Source of the DNA: Candidatus Fermentithermobacillaceae bacterium
Lineage (GTDB): Bacteria; Bacillota; Sulfobacillia; Fermentithermobacillales; DUSS01
DNA length: 64,000 nucleotides
Direction of reading: 5' to 3'
Assembly (NCBI GenBank): GCA_014896535.1
Contig: JADBKE010000008.1
Location: 54,438 to 118,437 of the forward strand
Shown here: piece after piece, positions 44,948 to 54,833 of the stretch
How positions within the stretch are numbered: position 1 is the stretch's first letter
Layout of the letters: each line of letters starts with the position of its first letter
Position numbers and translations under genes: made by a program
Notes under the pieces: generated by a model
The model's input: only the letters and a program-made list of their open reading frames with translations
What the model was told of the DNA's origin: nothing
Databases searched by the model: none

Positions 44948-46872
44948 CTTTCGTCCTTCTCCTCTTTTTCCTTGAAGCGGGCATCGTACACATTGCCCTT
45001 CCCGGAACCGCCAGAATCAGAACCGTCGCCGCCAGCGCCGGAACCAGCTGCGTTATCCGTCCTCGTAGACGCCTGCCTGTAGAGCTCCTCGGCAAGCTTG
45101 CCCTGAGCTTCCCTGAGCTCTTCCACGGCTTTCTTTATCCTCTGGATGTCGTCGGACTTCAACGCCTCCTTGACTGCGGATATCTTTTCCTCTACCTTGG
45201 CTTTTTCCGAAGCCGGCGCTTTGTCTCCGAGTTCTTTCAGCACCTTTTCTGCCTGGTACACCAGCTGGTCCGCCATGTTCCTGGTTTCGGCTTCCTCCCT
45301 CTTTCTCTTGTCTTCTTCGGCGTGTCTCTGTGCTTCTTCGACCAGCCGGTCCACTTCCTCCCTGGGAAGCTGTGTGGACGCCGTGATGGTTATCTTCTGC
45401 TCTTTCTGCGTGGCCAGATCTTTGGCCGACACCTTGAGGATGCCGTTGGCATCGATATCAAACGAAACTTCGATTTGCGGTACACCCCGCGGCGCCGGCG
45501 GAATCCCCGTCAGCATGAAACGACCAAGACTGCGGTTGTCCTTGGCCATGGGTCTTTCGCCCTGTAGCACGTGGATCTCCACCTGCGACTGGAAGTCGGC
45601 GGTAGTGGTAAATATCTGGCTTTTCCGCACGGGAATGGTGGTGTTCCTCGGGATGATCGGAGTCATGATTCCGCCCAGCGTTTCCACACCCAGCGTAAGC
45701 GGGGTAACGTCCAAAAGGATGATATCCTTCACCTCTCCGGCGAGTACTCCGCCCTGGATCGCGGCTCCCACCGCCACCACTTCGTCCGGGTTTACGCTGC
45801 GGTTGGGTTCCTTGCCCGTCAGCCTCCTCACCAATTCCTGGATGGCGGGCATCCTGGTGGCGCCGCCGACCAGAATCACCTCGTCGAGGTCGGACGGCCT
45901 GAGCTTGGCATCGGCCAGGGCCTGCTCAAACGGACCAATGCATCTCCTGGTCAGGTCCTCCGTGAGCTCCTCGAACTTCGCCCTGGTCAATCTCATTTCG
46001 AGGTGCAGCGGCTGGCCGTCTTTGGCGGTGATGAAGGGCAAGCTTATGGTCGTCTCGTAAACCTGCGACAGTTCGATTTTGGCCTTTTCGGCGGCCTCTA
46101 TGAGGCGCTGAAGCGCTTGCTTATCTTTCCGCAGGTCTACACCGGTTTCCTTCAGATATTCTTCAGCAACGTACTTGACGATGCGCTGGTCGTAGTCGTC
46201 TCCGCCCAGGTGGGTGTCACCCGAAGTGGCCAGAACCTCTACGACTCCGTCTCCGACTTCGAGGACGGATACGTCGAAGGTTCCGCCGCCGAGGTCCCAG
46301 ACGAGGATCTTCTGGTTCTTCTTTTTGTCCGCACCGTAAGCCAGCGAGGCTGCGGTGGGCTCGTTGATGATGCGCAGGACCTCAAGTCCCGCTATACGCC
46401 CCGCGTCTTTGGTCGCTTGCCTTTGAGCATCGTTGAAGTACGCAGGTACCGTGATAACCGCCTTGGTCACGGGTTCGCCCAGGTATTTCTCGGCATCTTC
46501 CTTGAGCTTCCTCAATACGTGAGCCGACACTTCTTCCGGCGTGATTTCGTTGTCGATGGCTGGCACGTACACCCTGACCTCGTCGTGCTTACCACGGCGC
46601 ACCTGGTACGGAACGCGCTTTCTCTCCTCCTCTACCTCGTCATACCGCCGCCCGATGAATCTCTTAATCGAGAAAATCGTGTTTTCGGGATTGAGGACAG
46701 CTTGCCGTTTTGCAAGTTGTCCCACGAGCTTCTCCCCCTTCTTGGTGAAGGCCACCACCGAGGGGGTAAGCCTTGAACCCTCCGCATTGGTGATTACCGT
46801 GGGTTGCCCTGCTTCCATCACAGCTATGACAGAGTTAGTGGTACCCAGATCGATACCAACAACTTTGGCCAT
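44944..46872 (-). CDS. dnaK: Chaperone DnaK (Hsp70)
   Basis: This 642-residue Hsp70 starts [15 protein letters not shown], with phosphate motif [17 protein letters not shown], adenosine motif [13 protein letters not shown] and the linker [14 protein letters not shown]. The lid region is rich in Lys/Glu and the tail is Gly/Ser-rich before KEKEEKDER. It is preceded by the hspR gene (110 bp gap holding a CCGGCG-AA-CGCCGG hairpin at 46930) and followed by grpE in coupled translation. Confidence 0.97.
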   Translation of the reverse strand: MAKVVGIDLGTTNSVIAVMEAGQPTVITNAEGSRLTPSVVAFTKKGEKLVGQLAKRQAVLNPENTIFSIKRFIGRRYDEVEEERKRVPYQVRRGKHDEVRVYVPAIDNEITPEEVSAHVLRKLKEDAEKYLGEPVTKAVITVPAYFNDAQRQATKDAGRIAGLEVLRIINEPTAASLAYGADKKKNQKILVWDLGGGTFDVSVLEVGDGVVEVLATSGDTHLGGDDYDQRIVKYVAEEYLKETGVDLRKDKQALQRLIEAAEKAKIELSQVYETTISLPFITAKDGQPLHLEMRLTRAKFEELTEDLTRRCIGPFEQALADAKLRPSDLDEVILVGGATRMPAIQELVRRLTGKEPNRSVNPDEVVAVGAAIQGGVLAGEVKDIILLDVTPLTLGVETLGGIMTPIIPRNTTIPVRKSQIFTTTADFQSQVEIHVLQGERPMAKDNRSLGRFMLTGIPPAPRGVPQIEVSFDIDANGILKVSAKDLATQKEQKITITASTQLPREEVDRLVEEAQRHAEEDKRKREEAETRNMADQLVYQAEKVLKELGDKAPASEKAKVEEKISAVKEALKSDDIQRIKKAVEELREAQGKLAEELYRQASTRTDNAAGSGAGGDGSDSGGSGKGNVYDARFKEKEEKDER

Positions 46873-46981
46873 ACACGCACCTCCGTGAAAAAACGTGTTC
46901 GGTTAAGGAAAACTGGTATTCGACTCCAACCGGCGAACGCCGGATTGCCATCAATCAAAATCCTCCTTCGAGCGCCCGCTT

Positions 46982-47494
46982 TCAAACACCGTCCTCGTCC
47001 CGCCAGCTTTTCGGCGACCTTTTGGTTTTGAGCCCGCCCCCGTGCCGGGTCAGGGCCATCCGGCCTTCCGCACCGGTTTCCCCGCTGGCGTCCACGTCGC
47101 CGTCGCCCTCCTCCCCCTGAGATTGGAGTAGGCCACCGCCGGTATCCCTTCGGTCACGGGAATCGGGACGGGATTCTTCCGAAGCGAGGCGTGAAAGTCC
47201 CGCCTGGCGCACCGATCGCATCGGGGGACCAGTCCATCTCTCGGAACGGGCCTCTTCCTCGGCAGCGAGTATGAAGCGTACCCCCGCGGCATTGATGCCC
47301 TTGTCTCTCAGCAAGTGAATGATTTTTTGGAGCTTTCGCAAATCGTTTTCCGAATACAAACGGATGTTGGACTCGGTTCGCCTGGGCTCGATAAGGCCTT
47401 CGTGCTCGATTTGCCTCAGGACCTGCGGAGTAACGCCTAGGAGCCTCGCAGCTACGCTTATCGTGTACACAGGCTCGTCCGGACCGTGGAACAA
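46982..47494 (-). CDS. hspR: MerR-family heat-shock regulator, HspR-like
   Basis: This 170-residue protein starts at TTG 47494, seven bases after AGGAGGTG. The MerR-type DNA-binding domain, YTISVAARLLGVTPQVLRQIEHEGLIEPRRTESNIRLYSENDLRKLQKIIHL, is of the HspR subgroup, whose members repress dnaK operons with DnaK as co-repressor. The C-terminal half is low-complexity (Gly, Asp, Arg). In actinobacteria hspR ends the operon; here it leads it. I could not find a CTTGAGT-type HAIR box upstream of it or of dnaK. Confidence 0.85.
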   Translation of the reverse strand: MFHGPDEPVYTISVAARLLGVTPQVLRQIEHEGLIEPRRTESNIRLYSENDLRKLQKIIHLLRDKGINAAGVRFILAAEEEARSERWTGPPMRSVRQAGLSRLASEESRPDSRDRRDTGGGLLQSQGEEGDGDVDASGETGAEGRMALTRHGGGLKTKRSPKSWRDEDGV

Positions 47495-47549
47495 ACCCGG
47501 ACACCTCCTTTCCAGTTCGTCGTCAGATATGTCCCTGTAGTCGCGTAAC

Positions 47550-47786
47550 TTACTTTCTAAAAGTGTACGAACAAAGCTCTGGATCTATGACCAAAGAGAT
47601 GTCGTCATCCGTTAGGATTTCTATGAAAACAGGATAGGATTCATCGCGAAGTGTGTCAACATCCTGGAGTGAGAGCAGCAGGCGCCAGTATCGCAATGCT
47701 GTCAACGCAGAGCGGCCAGATACGGAAGCCGCAATCCTTCGCTTCGTAACTCCCGCCTTTCCCGACGGATTTAAAAGCACAACCAT
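47550..47786 (-). CDS. Possible small protein, unknown
   Basis: A 78-residue frame between the S8 protease terminator and hspR, with protein-like composition (VFIEILTDDDISLVIDPELC) but no Shine-Dalgarno sequence before the ATG. It could be a short gene or a decayed one. Confidence 0.25.
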   Translation of the reverse strand: MVVLLNPSGKAGVTKRRIAASVSGRSALTALRYWRLLLSLQDVDTLRDESYPVFIEILTDDDISLVIDPELCSYTFRK

Positions 47787-47801
47787 AAGTGAGGAAAACC
47801 A

Positions 47802-47831
47802 GAAGGGAGCTGGCTTTTGCCAGCTCCCTTC
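47802..47831 (-). terminator. Terminator of the S8/SLH protease gene
   Basis: GAAGGGAGCTGGC and GCCAGCTCCCTTC pair perfectly (13 bp) around a 4-nt loop, 32 bp after the protease stop. In the minus-strand transcript it is followed by UGGUUUUCC. Confidence 0.75.
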
Positions 47832-47862
47832 GACAAGCGCCCGTCCGCCGAATGGGCCGGTG

Positions 47863-50800
47863 CTATTTCATGACGATCTCCCAGACGATCTTCGCGCTTT
47901 CGGCCCTGGTCCCGGTTCCGAACGGTTCGAAAACGTTACCCGGCTTGCCCGAGATTATGCCCATGTTCCTGAGAACTCCGACATATCCCCTGGCCCAGGC
48001 CGGGATCGAAGCGTCATCCTGGAAACCGGTGTGCGCGTCGAAGGGGTTGACCTTCATCGCACGGCCGAGCACGACTACCATCTCCGCCCGGGTGATCGCC
48101 TCGTCCGGTCTGAAGAGCCCTTCGGTCTCCATCAGCAGGCCCGCCTGCCGGCAGGCTTCAATGTAACCCGCGGCCCAGTGGCCCTTGATATCGGTGAAGG
48201 GCGAACCAGACGCATCTACCGGCTTAAGCCCCATAGCCGACCCAACTAGCGTCACGAACTCCGCCCTGGTCACCAGATCGTTCGGCTTGAAGGTGCCATC
48301 GGGACGTCCGCTGATGATGCCCAGCGACTGAAGAGCCACTATGAACTCCTCGGCCCAGTGTCCGGGCACGTCGCTCAGGGTCTTCATCGCCGGCATGATC
48401 ACCAGCGCGAAGGTGGAGAGGTGGGTCGTCTTGCCCGTTGCCGTTCCGGCCTCCATATCGACTGTCGTCGGAACCGCCACCCACTTGCCGAGCTTATCCG
48501 AGTACGCGGCCACGAAGAGCTGGTTGGCTCCTACCCCCGCGGGCACGTCCGACGGCTTGAAGTGGATGACGATGGTGACCGGCTTTACGAAGCGGGTGAC
48601 GGGCTGACCCAGACTGGTGGCGCGAGCTTCGAACACCGTGCCGGGTACTACGGGCGCACCCGCCGGGTCGGTCTTCCGCTCCACCTTGATTTCGGTGTTG
48701 CCCCTGACGGAGTTCGGCTCCGCGGACAGGACGAATCCGAGCTTCTCGTCGCCGACCTTCCCACCGGTCTCAGCGCTGATCAGGCCCTGCGCCGATGCTA
48801 CCGGAGTCGGCGGCGCTGCAACGGGAACCTCGATAGGCGGCACGACACCGGGTTCGCCACCCGAAGGTCTGGGAGCAATCGTTATGCTGAACCCCTTGCT
48901 CACCCGGTTCCCGACGCTGTCCGTCACCGCGACAGTGAAGCTGGATGTCCCAGCCGTCTTGGGTTTGCCGGAAATGGTACCCGTCTTGCCGTCAAGAGTC
49001 AGTCCGGCAGGCAGCGAGCCTTCCGTCACCGACCACGTGTACGGCGCGCGACCTCCCTGAGCAGCCAAGGTCTGGTTGTAAGCGCTGCCTACGCGCCCTT
49101 CCGGAAGCGAGCTGGTGACTATGACCAGCAAGGGCACGGTGACCCTTCCGGGAGCGACGGCTTCGGTGGCATTGCCCGCCGCGTCAACCGCTCTGAACTC
49201 CACAGCTGCGCCGTATACTCCGAGGCCTGCCGGAACCACCCAGGTACCCCTGTAAAGACCGGGGTCTTCGGGGTCCTCGGTCATCGCCGTAAAGGACTGG
49301 ACCTCTTGAGCTCCGGCGGGGAGCACAATCTGGAACCCGGCGAAGGCCAGGCCAGTCTCGCTCCTGAAGCTAACCGCAAGCTCATCGCCCGGCAGGATCT
49401 CGATGTCCTCGGCCGGTACCAACCCGGTGATCTCCGGCGCAACTGTATCCTTCGTCACCGTCCGCACCACTTCCGTGGAGTTACCGGCCTTATCCGCGGC
49501 AACCACGGTTATGGTGTACGCGCCGTCTTCCTCACCGAGGAGAACGCGCGTCCGGAACGCTCCGTCCACCACTTCAACGGCTTCGCCGTTTACCGTCAAG
49601 ACGTCCAGGTACTTGTCGGACACCGACCCTTCGACCACGACTGCGTCACGGTTCGTGATGAAGTGATCCTCCGGCGACGTCAGGGTGATGACGGGAGCCA
49701 CCTGGTCGAGGTACACGGTCACCGAAGGCGAGGGATCCGTCCACCGCTCTCCGACGAAGGCTTTGGCCGTGAAAACGCTCGTTTCCTTGGTAAGCGTCAC
49801 CGGGATCTCGAAGACTCCGCTGGCGTCAGCTGTGGTCCGGCCAACTTCGGCGTCGCCCTCATACAGCCGCACCTCGACATTGGGGGACGTGAGACCCTTG
49901 GCCACGATCTCAGTCTGGTTAGTCACGGCGCCGTCCGCTGGAGAGGTGATGACGGGTGCGGCCACCGCGTACATAACCGACGCCCGGATCATCGTGTTAC
50001 CTTCGTCTTCCGGCCTGGGCTCCCAGGATCCGCCCACGAAGCTCCACGATCTCCCGTACCACGGACCGCTTTCGTCCGTAGCCAGACCAGGGCAGTTGGG
50101 ATAGGGAACGGCCTGGATGTACGCCACGTAGAAGTCGCCGTTCACCACGATGCCCAGGTCGCGGCAGTCAATAACCGTCCACGATCCATCTCTCTTAGCC
50201 TGGGCGTCGAACGGACCCGCAACCATATTCCCAGGTGAACCGTCCGGTCCCGACGAGTCGAAGATGGCCCACTTGAACGCGGTTCCGCCCGGGCTCGGCC
50301 AGGTGGTATCCCAGAACCGGAAGGACACGCTGGTGAGCATCGCCGAGCCGCCCTCGGGGGTCATCCTTACGGCCCACCCGTTGCCCGGATCGTAGTACGC
50401 CCAGGCGTTCTCAGCCGTGCCGTCGTCGTAGACAAGCTCGCCCGGATATCCCACGAAAGGCTTGAGCTGCACCGCCACGACAGTGGGCTCACCGGCCACG
50501 ACCGTCACGGGCAGATCCGTTGGGTAGTACGTCGGCGCGGAGACATGCAGCGTGTACTCGCCGATGAAGCACTCCACGAGGAACTGGCCGTTCTCATCGG
50601 TTAACACCGGAGGAACCATCGGATCTTCGACGAGGCACACTTCCGCACCGGAGATCGGCTCGCCCGTGTTCCTGTCCACAACCGTACCCACGATTGCGCT
50701 CCTGGGTATGGGTTCGAGGACGAAGTTCTTCACGGTCACCCCGTCATCTCTGATGGAGACGCGGTCCGTAACCGGGTAGTAGCCGTAGCTCCATGCCCGG

Positions 50801-53800
50801 ATGGTCCAGTCTCCCGCGATGTGCCGCAGCGTGTACGCCCCCGTCGCCGGGTCTGTCCTGGTGGACCTGCCGGTCTCCTCGATGCTGACGACCGCCTCGA
50901 GCGGGAGCGACTCCGCCTTCACCGGCTCATCCCCGAGGGCCTTCCGGTAATCGTCCGGCGTACCGGTCCGCACATCGTCCCAGGAGAAGAGCGGCCCTTG
51001 TTTGTCGGGTTTGGGCTTACCGGGCGGGGTCACAGGCACCTCTTCCTGCCCCGAAGCCACGATGTCGGCACCTACGGATGCCCCGGAAGGCATAGCCTGG
51101 ATGCAGAAGTCGTCGATGTACCAACCGAGCTTCGCCACGCTGGAATCGCTCTTGAGTCTGAACCTCACCTGGATGACCTGACCGCCGTAAGCGGAGAGAT
51201 CAACGACAGCCTGTGCCCAGATCTTCCCTGCCGAGGAATGGCTGAACTGAGCAACCGTCGTCCACGTGGTGCCACCGTCATTGCTGATCTCCACAAACCC
51301 GATATCCCAGTAGGTTTCGATCTCGTACCAGTGCCAGAAGGTCAGGATCGGGTTCGCGTAAACGGTGAGATCCACCGTAGGCGAGGCAAGCCAGGCGTTC
51401 ATGTTGTTCGGGTAGTTCCCGGCGAGGTTCGTCGCCCAAACGTTCCAACCCGAATGAGCGCTTCCCGGCCCGGAAGTGGGCGTGCCCAGCTGCCAGCAGT
51501 CGTTCGTACCGCCGTGCGTCCAACCCTGTTCTCCCGACTCGAAATCCGTCGAGTAGACGATGGTCGGCTCGGGAGGAACTACCACCACTTCCTCCGAGGG
51601 CTCGCTTTCGTTGCCCCAGAGGTCGACGGCGGTCACCCGGTAGGCATTTTCCACACCGCGCACGGGCGAGGAATCGGTGAACATCGCGCTGGGGGTATAC
51701 CCGATGACGCTGAAGACTTCCTCACCGTATACCTTCCGGTACACGGTGTAACCTGCGAGATCGTCTTCAGTCCCGGGTAGCCAGGTCAGCCGCACATCGC
51801 CGAGACCGGTTATCTGAGCACCCAGACCCGCAGGTGCTGCCGGCGGCTCGTCGTCAGGCCCGATCAATCTTACGTCGTCGATGTACCACCCGGCCTTTTG
51901 GACACTACCGTCAGTCCACAAATTGAAGAGGAGGTACACCACGTTGCCGGCGTAAGCCGAAAGGTCTATCATTTCCTTCTTCCATCCGTCGGAGGCACCG
52001 GTGAACTCGGCCACGTGCTCCCAGCTCACGCCATCCACTGACACGTAAACGTCGCCGTAGTCCCAACCCGTTTCTAGTTCGTACCAGTGCCAGAACCTCA
52101 GGTATGCCTGGCTAACTCCTCTAAGATCCAGCGGCGGCATCAGAAGGTAGCAGTTGGCGTTATTGGGGTAGACGCCCGCGAGGTTAGTGGCAAAGAGTTT
52201 CTCCCCTGAATGGGCGGCTCCCGGTCCCGAAGTGGGAATACCCCACTGCCAGCAGTCGTTCGTACCGCCGTGGACCCAGCCTATCGGCGCAGTGGTCCCC
52301 TCGAAGTCCTCTTCGTACCCGGGCTCCTCTCCGGTTCTGACGGGGACATGGAACAGCCCGCCGTCACCGGGCAGCTCCACCACGTTTCCGCCGTAGTCCC
52401 TCACCCGGACGAAGTACTCGGCATCGACGCCCGTGATGAACAGGAACCACGGCATGACCCCTGCGTAAACGCCGTCCCTGTGGTCACCCGATACCCTCTG
52501 CAGGGGGATCACGGTGAAGTACTCCTCGCCGCACCGTCTGGCGAAGACTTCCACCGACACGATGCTCACGTTATCGGACGCATGCACCGTCACGGGAACG
52601 TCGAACCCTTCGTACGCATAGGGAACGGGTTCGTGCTCGGCCACGGGAGGTTCGAGGTCATCCCCGGCTGTGAGGACGCGTCCCTGGACGGTTCCCGCAC
52701 CCAGGACCTCGCTCACCGCGCTCATGGCGTTCACGAGGCCCCAGCCGAAACCGTTGTTGGGCCTGCCGGGGTACTCCGGCGTCTCCATAGGAGTAGCCGT
52801 CTGGGTGATGATTTCCTCGAGCTCGTCGACGGTGAGCGACGGATCGGCGCTGAGGAGCAGGGCAACCACGCCCACCACGTGCGGGCAGGCCATGGACGTC
52901 CCAGACCATCCGCCTTCGTAACCGCCGCCCGGAACGGAAGACCTCACCCCGACGCCCGGCGCCACAACTTCGGGCTTGATTTCACCGTAGGGTGACGGCC
53001 CGCGGCTGGAAAACCCGGCCAGATTTCCGTTCCTGTCCACGGCGCCCACCGCAAACGACTCGGGATAGTTGGCCGGACAACCTATAGTTCCGGAGCCCGG
53101 ACCCCTGTTCCCTGCGGAGAAGCTGGGGAAAATGCCCGCGGCCCTCCAGGCCCTCACGATATCCCTGAACCAGTCGTCAGCTACGGGAGGACCGCCCCAG
53201 GAATTGTTCACGGCGTCCGGGGCGTACTCGGGATGGGGAACTCCCTGGGCGTCCGTCGGCGCCATCAGCCACTGTCCCGCAGCGATGATGTCGTCGGCAT
53301 ATCCCGAACCGCTGGCGTCCAATATCTTTGCAGCTATCCATTTGGCCCCGGGCGCGACGCCGATCTGGTTTATCCCTTCCTCGTCTGACCCACAGATGGT
53401 GCCCATGGTGTGGGTGCCGTGTCCGTGGTCATCGTAGGGGAGCGGCTCTCCATTGACGGCGTCGAACCAGCTGAAGATCGCCAGGTCACCCGGCTGGCCC
53501 GTCTCGGGGTCATAACCCCGCCACTTGCGCATGAGGGCGGGATGCTCCCAGTCCACGCCCGTATCGAGGTTGGCCACCACCACGCCCGTTCCGTCGTAGC
53601 CCAGCCCCCAGACCGCCGGAGCCTCAACCATCTGGACGTTCCATTCGATGGTGTCTGCCCCGACCTCGGGTGCATCTGACGTAGAGCCAGCGGAAGCCGC
53701 CCCCGCTGCCGTTGGAGCCTCCGATACGGTGTCTATGAGCTCTACCTTCTCGTTGAGGAAGAGCTCCTTCACTTCGGGCAGTCGGGCGATTTCCTCCATG

Positions 53801-54255
53801 ACCTTTCTGGTGCTGGTGACGCAGATCGCGTTAATCACCCAGAAGGGCTTGAACTCGTCTACCTCCCCTTCCTTGCTCCACTTTTCGAGCATCCCGAGGA
53901 GGCGGGCCTGCGACCGCGCAGCAGTCTCCCTGAGGGCCCTCACCACGGACGCTCTCCCCGCGATCTGCAGCGGCTTGCCCCGTAAACCGTTGGCCGCGGC
54001 TTTCTCGATTGCCGCATCGCGCGCCCCATAGAGGTCGGCTTCCTCCCAGAGCCGCACGATGTACGTCGCCTTTTCGCTGGTGGAAAAGGCCTCTAACAGT
54101 GAGTCATCGACTTTAGCTGTTTTTGTCGCGCGAACTCCCGGTGGGGTGCGTGAAACGGCCGGTCCTTTCTCTGGCGAAGACGCAGCCAGGGCGGACGAAC
54201 CGAAGACCCCGAGGAGCATAACGAGGACTAATGCTAGACTGAGAAAACGCCTCAT
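47863..54255 (-). CDS. Giant secreted S8 (subtilisin-type) serine protease with MAM-like, Ig and SLH domains
   Basis: This surface protease has about 2130 residues. ATG 54255 (AAAGGGG upstream) is followed by a signal peptide (LALVLVMLLGVFGSSALAA) and a propeptide. The S8 triad lies at about Asp229 (NLDTGVDWEHP), His278 (HGHGTHTMG) and Ser453 (GTSMACPHV). Downstream come two near-identical MAM/laminin-G-like repeats (GWVHGGTNDCWQW..., FWHWYELET), an FN3-like segment, two carboxypeptidase-regulatory-like folds (GTVVDRNTGEPISGAEV), Ig-like repeats, a putative-Ig repeat (SLPAGLTLDGKTGTISG), a ZU5-like domain and three SLH repeats from about 1960 to the end. SLH domains bind pyruvylated wall polymer, so the enzyme is cell-bound and probably feeds peptides to importers such as the Opp-type system. 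Confidence 0.93.
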   Translation of the reverse strand: MRRFLSLALVLVMLLGVFGSSALAASSPEKGPAVSRTPPGVRATKTAKVDDSLLEAFSTSEKATYIVRLWEEADLYGARDAAIEKAAANGLRGKPLQIAGRASVVRALRETAARSQARLLGMLEKWSKEGEVDEFKPFWVINAICVTSTRKVMEEIARLPEVKELFLNEKVELIDTVSEAPTAAGAASAGSTSDAPEVGADTIEWNVQMVEAPAVWGLGYDGTGVVVANLDTGVDWEHPALMRKWRGYDPETGQPGDLAIFSWFDAVNGEPLPYDDHGHGTHTMGTICGSDEEGINQIGVAPGAKWIAAKILDASGSGYADDIIAAGQWLMAPTDAQGVPHPEYAPDAVNNSWGGPPVADDWFRDIVRAWRAAGIFPSFSAGNRGPGSGTIGCPANYPESFAVGAVDRNGNLAGFSSRGPSPYGEIKPEVVAPGVGVRSSVPGGGYEGGWSGTSMACPHVVGVVALLLSADPSLTVDELEEIITQTATPMETPEYPGRPNNGFGWGLVNAMSAVSEVLGAGTVQGRVLTAGDDLEPPVAEHEPVPYAYEGFDVPVTVHASDNVSIVSVEVFARRCGEEYFTVIPLQRVSGDHRDGVYAGVMPWFLFITGVDAEYFVRVRDYGGNVVELPGDGGLFHVPVRTGEEPGYEEDFEGTTAPIGWVHGGTNDCWQWGIPTSGPGAAHSGEKLFATNLAGVYPNNANCYLLMPPLDLRGVSQAYLRFWHWYELETGWDYGDVYVSVDGVSWEHVAEFTGASDGWKKEMIDLSAYAGNVVYLLFNLWTDGSVQKAGWYIDDVRLIGPDDEPPAAPAGLGAQITGLGDVRLTWLPGTEDDLAGYTVYRKVYGEEVFSVIGYTPSAMFTDSSPVRGVENAYRVTAVDLWGNESEPSEEVVVVPPEPTIVYSTDFESGEQGWTHGGTNDCWQLGTPTSGPGSAHSGWNVWATNLAGNYPNNMNAWLASPTVDLTVYANPILTFWHWYEIETYWDIGFVEISNDGGTTWTTVAQFSHSSAGKIWAQAVVDLSAYGGQVIQVRFRLKSDSSVAKLGWYIDDFCIQAMPSGASVGADIVASGQEEVPVTPPGKPKPDKQGPLFSWDDVRTGTPDDYRKALGDEPVKAESLPLEAVVSIEETGRSTRTDPATGAYTLRHIAGDWTIRAWSYGYYPVTDRVSIRDDGVTVKNFVLEPIPRSAIVGTVVDRNTGEPISGAEVCLVEDPMVPPVLTDENGQFLVECFIGEYTLHVSAPTYYPTDLPVTVVAGEPTVVAVQLKPFVGYPGELVYDDGTAENAWAYYDPGNGWAVRMTPEGGSAMLTSVSFRFWDTTWPSPGGTAFKWAIFDSSGPDGSPGNMVAGPFDAQAKRDGSWTVIDCRDLGIVVNGDFYVAYIQAVPYPNCPGLATDESGPWYGRSWSFVGGSWEPRPEDEGNTMIRASVMYAVAAPVITSPADGAVTNQTEIVAKGLTSPNVEVRLYEGDAEVGRTTADASGVFEIPVTLTKETSVFTAKAFVGERWTDPSPSVTVYLDQVAPVITLTSPEDHFITNRDAVVVEGSVSDKYLDVLTVNGEAVEVVDGAFRTRVLLGEEDGAYTITVVAADKAGNSTEVVRTVTKDTVAPEITGLVPAEDIEILPGDELAVSFRSETGLAFAGFQIVLPAGAQEVQSFTAMTEDPEDPGLYRGTWVVPAGLGVYGAAVEFRAVDAAGNATEAVAPGRVTVPLLVIVTSSLPEGRVGSAYNQTLAAQGGRAPYTWSVTEGSLPAGLTLDGKTGTISGKPKTAGTSSFTVAVTDSVGNRVSKGFSITIAPRPSGGEPGVVPPIEVPVAAPPTPVASAQGLISAETGGKVGDEKLGFVLSAEPNSVRGNTEIKVERKTDPAGAPVVPGTVFEARATSLGQPVTRFVKPVTIVIHFKPSDVPAGVGANQLFVAAYSDKLGKWVAVPTTVDMEAGTATGKTTHLSTFALVIMPAMKTLSDVPGHWAEEFIVALQSLGIISGRPDGTFKPNDLVTRAEFVTLVGSAMGLKPVDASGSPFTDIKGHWAAGYIEACRQAGLLMETEGLFRPDEAITRAEMVVVLGRAMKVNPFDAHTGFQDDASIPAWARGYVGVLRNMGIISGKPGNVFEPFGTGTRAESAKIVWEIVMK

Positions 54256-54758
54256 CTTGTTTCCCCTTTCCACGAGACTTCGCTGACTTCGCTGACGCCC
54301 CTGCGTGTTCCGCAAGAGACGCCCATCTGAGGTGCAAGTGTGCTTGCCGGAACATACCCCCTCTCTAGGTATCCGGTACCGGGGCCGACGCGGCTCACGG
54401 TACCTGAGCGGTACCAAGCCCCGACTAGCCCTCGTGCGCCGGTCACTTGCAGCATACACCATCGCCGGGCCAAGTCCGTGTCGAATTGTGTAAATCGTTC
54501 GACATCAGCTGCAATTCCGTGTAGGTCTTCAGGCCGTCCACTCCCTGCGCAGCACCGGCCCTTGGACCCCCGGCGGGTACAGGCGTGTTTTGCCTAACCG
54601 CGATCCCCCCTTCGCCCGTATATTTCGACGCGGATACAAAAATGCCTTGTGCGAGATCCCGAATTCTTGGGTGGACATTCGAAACGTATATATGGGCACA
54701 GCCACGCGAATTAGTTGTGTCTGGAGCCGGTTGCGTCGGTCTTAGCGCTTCAAGCTAT
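54256..54758. other. Divergent upstream region of the protease and repressor genes
   Basis: About 500 bp with no gene. It should hold the protease promoter, which I could not place. Confidence 0.4.
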
Positions 54759-54796
54759 TATCACGTACCGCGGTTTTGGGGGCTGTGAACGTGATA
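54759..54796. promoter_or_regulatory. Inverted repeat TATCACGT-N22-ACGTGATA overlapping a -10, candidate autoregulatory operator
   Basis: TATCACGT (54759) and ACGTGATA (54789) are exact reverse complements separated by 22 bp. The right arm overlaps the extended -10-like TGATATACC just before the LexA-like repressor gene at 54834. Binding there would block the promoter, fitting autoregulation. Confidence 0.5.
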
Positions 54797-54833
54797 TACC
54801 TTATTTCGGATGATAGTAGAGAGGTGAACCCAT

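Noticed and set aside
46873-46981. CIRCE element before dnaK
   Set aside because: No TTAGCACTC-N9-GAGTGCTAA-like sequence; only a short CCGGCG hairpin is present.
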